Both the position numbers and the translations under genes were made by a program. From Rubinisphaera italica (GTDB lineage Bacteria; Planctomycetota; Planctomycetia; Planctomycetales; Planctomycetaceae): a stretch of DNA of 64,000 bases. Below the pieces are notes generated by a model. It was not told where the DNA came from and did not search any database. It was given only the letters and a program-made list of their open reading frames with translations. The stretch covers positions 1,762,728 to 1,826,727 of the forward strand of contig NZ_SJPG01000001.1 of assembly GCF_007859715.1 (NCBI RefSeq). The letters run 5' to 3'. Shown here one piece after another: positions 45,833 through 54,500 of this stretch (position 1 is the first letter of the stretch; every line of letters begins with the position of its first letter).

Positions 45833-46921
45833 CTAGAATTCTGATACGACTTCACCACCGGAAATGGAACCTAATGCGCCCCAGACCCCATAAGGACTTT
45901 TCCCCGAAGTCACAGAGCCAGACGTCGTATCGCCGGTATCAATGTTCTCGCTGATAAAACGAACGGCTCCGTCACCCATCAGGCATTGGACACCTCCGGT
46001 GTGTCGGCTGGACGGATCAAAGACCCCGTCTGCCTGGTCACTGCTGCTGTTCAGGGCATTAGGAGTATTGGGCCCCAGAGTGGTAGTGCTGCCGGTATAA
46101 GATGGAGCTCCATCCGCCCAGCGTGTTCCTGAAGCATTAAGCACGCTGCCGATAACATTCCCGCTGGAATCAACCTGACCATAAATGAGAGAGGGATTAC
46201 TGCGAAACGCGTCTCCAAAATTCATTGGCATCGCTCCGTTGCGAATATTTGTTGCACCCGGCTGAGCCTTGATCCGTTCTGACATAGCGATGGTATTGCT
46301 CATTCCATCCAGGACATCCCGAAACCTGACGCAACGGCCAAAAGAGCCATCGTTCCCGCTATCGCCGATGGAGGCAAACATTCCTCTCAGACCCCGACCT
46401 CCGTTGCCGGCCCAGCGATTATTATCCTGTATGGAATCGCCCCTGCTGAATGTATAATTTGAGTCCGCCAGTTCGGCTGTCTGACTGGATTCCGGATCGG
46501 AGGGGCACAAAAACATGGGGACCTGTTGCCGGAATGGCAGATAATTGGTGTCCCAGGGGTTACCACCAAACGCAGCGTAGTTGGTCGTCCCATTGACGGC
46601 CGTTGCCGTCCCACCACCTGCGATTAAGTCAAATAAGGGAGCTTGTTCAATGAAAGGAAGTAACGAAACATTTGCACTGTAGCGTCGTGAGTAAGTCCCA
46701 GCGTCTGTAAGATTTGCGGCCATGGGCAGCAGACCATATATTTCGTGATAACTATGTAAGGCGATTCCGAACTGCTTCAAATTGTTTTTACATTGAGACC
46801 TGCGGGCTGCTTCACGGGCCTGCTGAACAGCAGGCAACAGCAATGCAACCAGGATAGCAATAATCGCAATCACCACCAGCAGCTCAATTAAAGTAAATCC
46901 AGATTTTCTGTAACTCAGCAT
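45833..46921 (-). CDS. DUF1559 pseudopilin-like protein
   Basis: 362 residues from ATG 46921 (GGAG ten bases upstream; an ATG at 46939 is in frame). Pilin N-terminus '[20 protein letters not shown]' then '[20 protein letters not shown]'. DUF1559 core '[20 protein letters not shown]', '[20 protein letters not shown]', and the end '[20 protein letters not shown]'. It is probably the first gene of a two-gene unit with the lipoprotein at 45077 and is convergent to the second ECF pair. Confidence 0.94.
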   Translation of the reverse strand: MLSYRKSGFTLIELLVVIAIIAILVALLLPAVQQAREAARRSQCKNNLKQFGIALHSYHEIYGLLPMAANLTDAGTYSRRYSANVSLLPFIEQAPLFDLIAGGGTATAVNGTTNYAAFGGNPWDTNYLPFRQQVPMFLCPSDPESSQTAELADSNYTFSRGDSIQDNNRWAGNGGRGLRGMFASIGDSGNDGSFGRCVRFRDVLDGMSNTIAMSERIKAQPGATNIRNGAMPMNFGDAFRSNPSLIYGQVDSSGNVIGSVLNASGTRWADGAPSYTGSTTTLGPNTPNALNSSSDQADGVFDPSSRHTGGVQCLMGDGAVRFISENIDTGDTTSGSVTSGKSPYGVWGALGSISGGEVVSEF

Positions 46922-47257
46922 CGAATCGAAACTCCACAAAGAAAAATAAGGGCAGATTGATGTACATCAGGAATTTTCCCTGAATCCACCCGGAGGCAAT
47001 CGCAGGTCCCCTCATGCCCAAACATTTTGTTCACTTACTCGGAGTGTTCCTGTAACACTCCCCTAATGGTATGTCGCTCTCATCTCCCAAACGTTACAGA
47101 CTCGGGATACTATTAATCTAAATTTAACAATAGTAAAGTTAAGAACATCAGATCAAACGTAGCGAGCAGGGAGTCGTAATAAGCGGTTAGCCCCGGTTGA
47201 GGAAATACTGGATACCATGCATAGTAATCCAGTGCGGACAGGTTTTGTGGAGCGAAT

Positions 47258-47345
47258 CGACCATTATAAATGGTTTCTGCAGTCGCTTAGACATTAAATG
47301 ACCTGAAAACGCAGCGTTTACTCCTGCCATACGCTGCAGGAAAAT
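47258..47345 (+). repeat. Palindromic repeat beside RAYT remnant
   Basis: It matches 15847-15950. Two inverted repeats are visible: ACCATT-ATA-AATGGT and CAGCGT-N13-ACGCTG. It runs directly into the RAYT coding remnant. REP sequences of RAYT systems are short palindromes next to the transposase, so this is a REP-like candidate. 46922-47257, upstream of the DUF1559 gene, shows no gene. Confidence 0.6.
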
Positions 47346-47348
47346 TTT

Positions 47349-47471
47349 GAATTTGTACTTGAAGAATGGCCGTGGAGTTCTGCACGATGGTTTGTTCAGC
47401 AGAAGACGGTCGGAGTTCCTATTCGCTGGCCAGCTGGTTTGGAAGCTGAGGAAGAATTTTCTGTTCAATAG
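47349..47471 (+). pseudogene. REP-associated tyrosine transposase (RAYT), C-terminal remnant 1
   Basis: It reads 'EFVLEEWPWSSARWFVQQKT', 'VGVPIRWPAGLEAEEEFSVQ' and stop. 'WPWSSARW' with the following 'VGVPI' is the usual C-terminal region of IS200-like RAYT (Y1 transposase) proteins. The catalytic Tyr/HUH part is missing. Confidence 0.7.
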
Positions 47472-47547
47472 AGATGGGACGCGAATGGTGAGACTTCTTG
47501 TGCATTCAGCACACAACCGACAAAGTCGGCCGCGCCACCCTGCGATT

Positions 47548-47655
47548 GACTGGAAGTGGTCGAGTGCACGACAAATTCTTAGCCCGGATATAACGCTGGA
47601 TTCAGAAGTTCTTCAGGTTGATCGCATACCTTATGAATGGAGCCTGCGACCATAA
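47548..47655 (+). pseudogene. RAYT C-terminal remnant 2
   Basis: It reads 'DWKWSSARQILSPDITLDSE' and 'VLQVDRIPYEWSLRP' then stop. Again this is the 'W.WSSAR' motif and the 'L.VD.IP.EW' end of a different RAYT. Two different tails in tandem suggest repeated insertion at this site. Confidence 0.6.
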
Positions 47656-47759
47656 AGAAAACTCGCCAATGCCACTGCTGGGCAAACCAGCAGTGGCACC
47701 CGGCGTTCCATGAGCTAAAAAACATATTCTCTCCACCCGTTATTTATCGAGTATCACAT

Positions 47760-49049
47760 ATGAAGCGACTTCTAGTTAAATTCGTTTTTACAATCGCTGT
47801 TTCATCCTGGCTCCTCTTCGCTGGCGTTGTCATTATCGCAGCCGAGGAGTCCACGTCCTCAGCAATGCTGAAAACCAAGATCGAAGAGGCTTGGAAAGTT
47901 ACGTGGAACAGGTACTTTCAAAAAGAGGTTCACACATTTGCCGACTACTTGAGCAGTTATGAACCGGGGAAGGAACTCTCACATTTGCCTTCAGCGGAGG
48001 AAGTGCGGCGGCAGTACCCAAACCCTTGTGGTTACGGTACAGGGATGGAGGATGGAATGATCCTTGGTGGTGCAATGCTCAGCATCATTACTGACATGTA
48101 TGCAGTAACGAAAGATGATAGCCTCCGCGAAAACGCCAGGCATGTTTACAGTGGGGTGCGTCTCTGCGCAACAGTTCATGGAGTCCCTGGATTTCTCGCC
48201 AGGAATGTTTGTCGGGATGATTGTAAAAGCGTCTACATCAATTCCTCTCGAGACCAATACACCCATGGGGTGCACGGTCTCTGGAAGTTCTATCGGAGCC
48301 CGCTGTCAGATGATGTGACAAAGGGAGAGATTCGAAATATTCTGGCGGCAGTGGCAGACCGTATGATTCAGTTTGTCACTCCGGAGAACGACTACGATTT
48401 TTGTCGTGCTGATGGACAACGATGTCCGCTGGGAATCTGTCGGATGTGGAATGTACAAGCTCACGAAGCCGCCCGGCTCCCCATGATTTACGCCGCCGCC
48501 TGGGATGTCACGGCAGATGAGAAATACTATCGACAATGGCGGATGTATGTGGCGAAGGCGGTGCATCAATCTGACAATCCGGACAAGAACATCCCTGCAT
48601 ATGCAATTCTGCAAATGCAATGCTCGCTGGAATTACTCTACCAAATGGAGACAGATGAGGACTTAAAGACCCAAATAAACCAGGTAATGCATCACCTGGC
48701 TGTGATGGCAGAGAAACGATCTGAGCAGGTCTCAGCACGGATCGCACATAAAACTGCGGAGGAGATGAAAATGCTGGGGCCAGACTGGCGCACGGTTGAT
48801 GTCTGGATTAACCAAAAGGGGTACCCCAACCCACAATGGGGACCCTACCGGGAAGTGTGGCATTTGACACGCGAAGCCGGTGAGGCAGCCATGGTGCCGC
48901 TGATGGTGGATCGTGCTGCTATTTCAGCAGACCAAACGAAGCGACTGAAGGATTTGATCCTGAGCACCGATTATTCACACAACTCCAGTTGTGGGATCAT
49001 CTATCATATGGGCGCCTACTGGAAAGCCCGCTTGACTGGAATTCTCTGA
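47760..49049 (+). CDS. Secreted helical protein, unknown (possible alpha/alpha-toroid)
   Basis: 429 residues from ATG 47760. The longer frame from 47637 runs through RAYT remnants and is rejected. A signal peptide (1-28) is followed by regularly spaced helices with aromatic/Gly motifs: 'GYGTGMEDGMILGGAMLSII', 'GVPGFLARNVCRDDCKSVYI', 'SRDQYTHGVHGLWKFYRSPL', 'WNVQAHEAARLPMIYAAAWD'. This pattern is reminiscent of alpha/alpha-toroid glycoside hydrolases or sugar epimerases. I do not recognise a specific family. Cys-rich loops may form disulfides. It lies upstream of sulfatase genes, consistent with a polysaccharide function. Confidence 0.8.
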   Translation: MKRLLVKFVFTIAVSSWLLFAGVVIIAAEESTSSAMLKTKIEEAWKVTWNRYFQKEVHTFADYLSSYEPGKELSHLPSAEEVRRQYPNPCGYGTGMEDGMILGGAMLSIITDMYAVTKDDSLRENARHVYSGVRLCATVHGVPGFLARNVCRDDCKSVYINSSRDQYTHGVHGLWKFYRSPLSDDVTKGEIRNILAAVADRMIQFVTPENDYDFCRADGQRCPLGICRMWNVQAHEAARLPMIYAAAWDVTADEKYYRQWRMYVAKAVHQSDNPDKNIPAYAILQMQCSLELLYQMETDEDLKTQINQVMHHLAVMAEKRSEQVSARIAHKTAEEMKMLGPDWRTVDVWINQKGYPNPQWGPYREVWHLTREAGEAAMVPLMVDRAAISADQTKRLKDLILSTDYSHNSSCGIIYHMGAYWKARLTGIL

Positions 49050-49152
49050 TTTGCCTGAGACACTGAGACTCGCATTGCTCCTGAGAAACACCTAGCCATT
49101 CGTTACAACGAATCTGCGGTTGCTGCAGCCTTTGTAATCGCAAGGTCAGGGG

Positions 49153-49447
49153 CTTGTCATCGTGCGTTGGGTATTCGTGCATGATGCCTCTGGACACCAT
49201 CGGGTTGAGTAATTTTCTCAACCTTACCGGTCAGCAGACTTTCCGATGTTATCGAAGCGTTTGTGGGACGCTGGTACATTTGAAGAGATGCGTGAACACC
49301 TTGGCCTGGAGACGACCGTGGACGAACCCGGAACACGGTGCTGCGGGTGGAGCCATGTTTTTTCTGCTGCATACTCTGATCGCATTCTTGTATTCCCAGC
49401 TTCCGAAGCGTCAATCGGAAAAGATTCCTGTTCGCTGGCGAGGCTAA
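49153..49447 (+). pseudogene. DDE transposase (IS4/IS701-like) C-terminal remnant
   Basis: Across two frames it reads 'VRWVFVHDASGHHRVE' stop, 'LWDAGTFEEMREHLGLETT' and then 'LLHTLIAFLYSQLPKRQSEK' with 'IPVRWRG'. Such transposases have 'RWVFV.D..G.HR.EY', then 'REHLGLETTR', then 'LYSLVALLY.QLPK'. The middle is deleted. Its second piece is in frame with the sulfatase gene, which produces a misleading long open frame from 49246. Confidence 0.75.
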
Positions 49448-49455
49448 ATTTCACT

Positions 49456-49516
49456 AACTCTGGTATTTCCCTTCTATTCAATTGTGGATCACAGATCACA
49501 TTCGTTGTGTCAGAGG
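49456..49516 (+). repeat. 60-nt leader-type repeat, copy 2 (upstream of sulfatase)
   Basis: It is very similar to 7286-7345 ('ctctggtatttcccttctat' against 'ctttgctattttctatgtat', then 'ggatcacagatcacattcgt' and 'cagagg'). It ends 53 nt before ATG 49570 of the sulfatase. The different upstream neighbours of each copy (integrase remnant there, IS4-like remnant here) argue against its being simply the end of one element. Confidence 0.6.
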
Positions 49517-49569
49517 CCCGCGCCCACTATTCTTGGGACAGTTCAACTTTGACTGTTGTGTCACAAGGG

Positions 49570-51183
49570 ATGAAGAAAGCTCGAAAAATGAATCACGTTA
49601 TTCAGACAATTATCACTTCATTATTATTTGGTGTTTGTGCCGTCTCGGGAGCGATGGCAGCACAACCCAACATCGTGTTTATCTTTTCGGATGATCATGC
49701 GGAGCATGCAATCTCTGCTTATGGGTCGAAGGTGAATCAGACACCTCATCTTGATCGGCTTGCGCAGGGAGGTACACGGTTTTTGAACTCTTTCGTGACT
49801 AACTCCATTTGTACGCCCAGTCGGGCAACTTTGTTGACTGGACAGTATTCGCATTTGAATGGTGTACCAGTATTCAATCGATTCGATCCATCACGAGATA
49901 CCGTCGCCAAGCATTTACAGGCAGGCGGTTACCATACGGGCATCATTGGGAAATGGCATCTTGGATCTGATCCCGTTGGGTTTGATCGCTGGTGTGTCCT
50001 GCCAGGGCAGGGGAGCTATTGGAATCCGACTTTTCTGGTTCCTGAAGGCAAATTGATGATCGAAGGACATTGTACCGACGTAACGACAGATTTGGGGATC
50101 GAGTTTTTGAAAACACGTCCTCAAGATAAGCCGTTTTTCCTGATGTTACATCAGAAAGCTCCTCACCGGAACTGGGATCCTGATGAGAGAAATAAAGCCC
50201 TGTTTAAAAATAAGGTAATTCCTGAACCAGAAACTTTATGGGACGATTATAAAACACGACCAGCTGCTCTACCGGAGAACCAGCAAACAGTTGCCCGTGA
50301 TTTGACCCGTCGCGATTTAAAACTTGATCCACCTGCTGACTTGCAAGGACGTGATCGCAATCAGTGGCTTGGCGTCAAACCGATGGAATTAACGATCGAC
50401 GGCAAGACACTTACTGGGGATGAACTGGTTCGATGGAAATATCAACGCTATATGCAGGACTATCTGGCATGCGTACAAGGTGTCGATGATGGTGTTGGAC
50501 GAGTCCTCGATTATCTGGATGAGGCGGATTTAGCTAAAGAGACGATCGTAATCTATTCAGCCGATAATGGATGGTATCTCGGCGATCTCGGAATGTATGA
50601 TAAGCGCTTCATGTACGAGCCGGGTTTGCGCGTGCCGCTTTTAGCGAAAGGCCCCGGCATCAAAGCGAACAGCACTCCCTCACAATTTGTCGCCAATATC
50701 GACCTTGCACCAACATTTTTGGATTTAGCTGGTTTATCGATTCCAGAGTCAATGCAAGGCCGTTCGCTCGCTCCACTATTACGTGGTGAATCGCCAAACG
50801 ATTGGCGTGAAACGGTCTACTATCGGTACTACCATGATCCCGGCCACCATAACACACGAGCTCATTATGGAGTCCGAACCAAGACGCATAAGCTGATTTA
50901 CTATTGGAAAAAAGATGCATACGAGATGTTTGATCTCGTTAATGATCCAGCCGAACAGAACAATCTGTTATATGAAGATGCAGTCGCCAGCAAGCCTGAA
51001 AATATGGTGAAATTTGAAGAGTTGAAAGCAGAGCTTATCCATCTTCAAAAGCAGTTCAAGGATGATGGTCAGTACGCGGATCCTTCAACATGGCCCAAAG
51101 GAAGTGCCGACGGCCCGTTCAACCACAAACCGCTCGGTTCCAAAAGTATTGTCGAAGCGATTTCCTTGAGCGATGCGGATTGA
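49570..51183 (+). CDS. Secreted type I sulfatase
   Basis: 537 residues from ATG 49570; ATG 49588 is also possible. The frame continues upstream into a transposase remnant, which is rejected as coding here. Signal peptide about 7-30. Sulfatase features: 'NIVFIFSDDHAEHAISAYGS', the formylglycine motif C81-T-P-S-R-A, 'YHTGIIGKWHLGSDPVGFDR', 'IVIYSADNGWYLGDLGMYDK' and 'DLVNDPAEQNNL'. It is close to heparan/iduronate-type sulfatases of marine planctomycetes, so a sulfated polysaccharide substrate is likely. No operon partner is obvious; the next gene starts 406 nt later. Confidence 0.94.
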   Translation: MKKARKMNHVIQTIITSLLFGVCAVSGAMAAQPNIVFIFSDDHAEHAISAYGSKVNQTPHLDRLAQGGTRFLNSFVTNSICTPSRATLLTGQYSHLNGVPVFNRFDPSRDTVAKHLQAGGYHTGIIGKWHLGSDPVGFDRWCVLPGQGSYWNPTFLVPEGKLMIEGHCTDVTTDLGIEFLKTRPQDKPFFLMLHQKAPHRNWDPDERNKALFKNKVIPEPETLWDDYKTRPAALPENQQTVARDLTRRDLKLDPPADLQGRDRNQWLGVKPMELTIDGKTLTGDELVRWKYQRYMQDYLACVQGVDDGVGRVLDYLDEADLAKETIVIYSADNGWYLGDLGMYDKRFMYEPGLRVPLLAKGPGIKANSTPSQFVANIDLAPTFLDLAGLSIPESMQGRSLAPLLRGESPNDWRETVYYRYYHDPGHHNTRAHYGVRTKTHKLIYYWKKDAYEMFDLVNDPAEQNNLLYEDAVASKPENMVKFEELKAELIHLQKQFKDDGQYADPSTWPKGSADGPFNHKPLGSKSIVEAISLSDAD

Positions 51184-51331
51184 CCATGATCGATATTATG
51201 GGAGATAAGCACGCGTAACCCAAACGCATTCACTTTATCAGTATGTAAACAACGGTCAGAAGCTGTTTGGACTTCCCCAAGAATAGTGGGAGCCCAAAGG
51301 AGAGTGTAAGCTCTCCGAGAGGAGTCGACTA

Positions 51332-51419
51332 TGTCGGGATCATCACAGGCTGGAAATCGGACGCCAGAAGCTCATCAAGCTGGGCAAGGGTATCGGAAGA
51401 GCGATCGGGTGGGTTTAAA
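51332..51419 (+). pseudogene. Integrase-type transposase, N-terminal-region fragment (copy 10)
   Basis: It reads 'LEIGRQKLIKLGKGIGRAIG' followed by stop. It matches residues 47-60 of the copy at 61209 ('RERLLKYGKVIGRAIEEL'). Just upstream is a hairpin GGAGAG-tgtaag-CTCTCC (51296-51313). The rest of 51184-51589 shows no gene. Confidence 0.55.
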
Positions 51420-51589
51420 TAATAAAAATGGTTTTGTATCGTCGCTATCTGAAGTCGGGTAAGCTAATGAAATGACTCACAAGTGTGGAGCCTGCTTGCT
51501 GTATTTGCTGCGATCGAGTATTAAACATCTTAAGTATTTCCAAGTATTTCGTGATTTTGCTCAACACGAATTGAACGAAAGTTGAAGTA

Positions 51590-54500
51590 ATGACTCGTCA
51601 TTCTTCCTGTCCTGTGAGTTCTTTATTTCTACTGGTCCTGTGGGGTTTTGTTTTTCAAGAGACTGTTTTTTCAGCCGAGTTGATATCAGCTGATATGTAT
51701 TCCGTGGGAGTCGCTAAGGTTGATGTGACACCCGACTATCCAGTGCGTCTCAGTGGGTTTGGATTTCGGCGCGAGGAATCGGATGGTGTGTTAATTCCGA
51801 TTTATGCTCGGGCAATCGCTATCAGTGAGTTGGACGGAAAGCCGCTGGTCTTTATCGCGGTTGATTCAACTGGTTTAAGCGAAGAACTTGTACAGAACGT
51901 GGCTGATGAGCTTGAGCCGTTGGGAGTATCAAGGGATCAACTTGTGATTGCAGCGACGCATTCCCATACCGCTCCAATGATTGAAGGAGTTCTGCCGACG
52001 CTATTCGGTATGCCAATCCCGCCGGAACATCAGAAGCACATCAAGCGATACACTGAAGAGTTGATAGACAAGTTGGTGCAGGTTGCACGAATCTCAATTG
52101 AGGCTCAGCAACCGTCACGATTATGGTGGGGGACCGGTCACGTTGGGTTTTCAAAGAATCGACGCGACTCGGAAAAAGGGCCGATTGATCAAGGGTTGCC
52201 AGTCCTGTGTGTCAGATCTGAGTCGGGAGAACTGAAAGCCGTAATTGCCAATTATGCCTGTCATGCGGTCACTCTGTCGCACAACCTGATTGGCGGAGAC
52301 TGGCCAGGTTTTGCATCTGAATGGCTTGAAAAACGGCATCCGGATGCGATTGCGTTGATGTCAATTGGGTGTGGTGCAGACCAGAATCCGATTCCCGGTG
52401 TGACGGGAGATAATTTTGACATAGCTCGTTCTCAAGGTCTGGAAATTGCTCAAGAGGTGGATCGGGTGCTCAATAATGCGTTGCGACCGGTATCAGGTTC
52501 AATCCATGCAGCGACTACCGATATGAGCTTGCCGCTCGAACCATTGCCAACTCGATCGTACTGGGAAGAACGCGTCAAGCTGGGGAAATACTTCGGTTAT
52601 CACGCACAGACTCAACTCGATATCCTCGACGCTGGAGGTAAGCTGCCGACTTCGGTCGACTATAAAATTCAGAGTTGGACATTTGGCGATAGCTTGGCGA
52701 TGGTGTTTCTACCGGGTGAAGTTGTCGTTGATTATGCCATCGAGTTACGCAAGAGGATCGAACCGACTCGGCTATGGATCACGGCGTATGCCAACGACTG
52801 CCCCTGTTACATTCCCTCCGAGCGTGTGCTGGCGAAGGGGGGATATGAAGGTGAGACATCGATGACTTACTACAACAAACCTGCGAAATTCGCAGCAGGG
52901 TTGGAGCAGAAGATTCTTGATGCGACTCAGCAGATTGTACCAGCCTCGTTTCATCTGACAAAATCAGTGAAGAACAATGCTGGCCTACCGCCACTGTCAC
53001 CGACGCAATCACTCAATCGGTTGAAGATTCCGGAAGGTTGGACAGCACAGGTTGTGGCTGCTGAACCGATGACGACTGATCCGGTAGCGATTGATTTTGG
53101 ACCCTCGGGGGAGTTGTGGGTCTGCGAGATGCACGATTATCCCTCGGGTGTCGCTGGCAATTTCGAAGCGGGCGGCAAAGTACGATTGCTGCGGGATGTC
53201 AATCGTGATGGTATCTACGATTCTTCGACCGTCTTTCTCGACGGGCTTCCATTCCCAACAGGTGTAACTGTCTGGCGCGATGGCGTGTTGATTTGTGCGG
53301 CTCCCGATATCATTTTCGCCAGAGACAACGATGGTGATGATATCGCCGATGAACGGACAGTATTATACACAGGGTTTGGCACAGAAAATTATCAGGCGCG
53401 GGTGAACAGTTTGACGTATGGTCTGGATGGTTGGGTGTATGGCTCCTGCGGACTGTTCGGCGGTGAGATTCTCTGTCAGCTGACTGGGGAGGTGGTGCCG
53501 CTCGGGAATCGGGATTTTCGGATCAATCCTGACACCGGCACGTTAGAGCCACTCACCGGACGTTCCCAGCAGGGACGGGTACGCAATGATGCCGGGGACT
53601 GGTTCGGCTGCAGCAACGGACAACCGTGCTGGCACTATCCGATACTGAAAGATGATACGAGACCAGCTCTGAAATTGCCGCCGCTGATTACATCTGTACC
53701 GACCGGAGATGCCCGGCAACTGTTTCCGGAGACGGCTGAATTTCAGCGATTCAAACTTTCTGGGCCTGCCGGTCGTGTGACGGCCGGATGTGGGATCGGC
53801 ATTTACCGCGATAATTGGCTGGGCGAAGATCTGACTGGGAATTCGATTGTCTGCGAACCGGTTAACCTGCTGTTACATCGTCGGGTTCTGAAAGCAGATG
53901 GTTTAACATTTAAAGGTGATCGGGCTCCCGGAGAGGAAGCTTCGGAGTTAGTTACTTCGACAGATAACTGGTTTCGTCCTGTCCAGATGAAAACCGGGCC
54001 GGACGGGGGGCTATGGATTTCCGATATGTCCCGGGCTGTAGTGGAACATCCCCGTTGGATTCCAGCTGAAACTCTTGCTCAGTTGGATGTCCGGTCTGGC
54101 GATCAGCAGGGGCGAATCATCCGACTACTGTCGAAAAAGCATGGGGCTCGCCAAGTGCCAGTTTTATCGCAGATGAATGCGACAGAACTGGTCTCTATTC
54201 TCTCATCCGAAAACGGAACTCAACGGGATCTGGCTCAGCAATTGTTGTTTTGGAATGTTGACAAGGCTGCAGTTGAGCCGCTTGTAAATATGATCAAATC
54301 GGATTTCAATCCGGCTGGGAAAGCTGCTGGATTGTGGATTTTAGCAGAATATGGTGCACTGACCGACGAGGTCCTGACGACAGCGATAGAAAATCCATCA
54401 CCTTTACTTCGTAGGCAAGCAGTTCGAGTGACCGCTGAGCATCATGATCAACTATCCGATCCAGCAGGATTGCTGGACTTACTGGATCAGGAAAAAAACC

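Noticed and set aside
47637..47759. Upstream extension of the 429-aa secreted protein
   Set aside because: It runs through RAYT remnant sequence and would bury the signal peptide.
51296..51313. Hairpin GGAGAG-tgtaag-CTCTCC as terminator or riboswitch
   Set aside because: There is no T tract, it lies 113 nt after the sulfatase stop, and it adjoins a transposase fragment; more likely part of the element leader.
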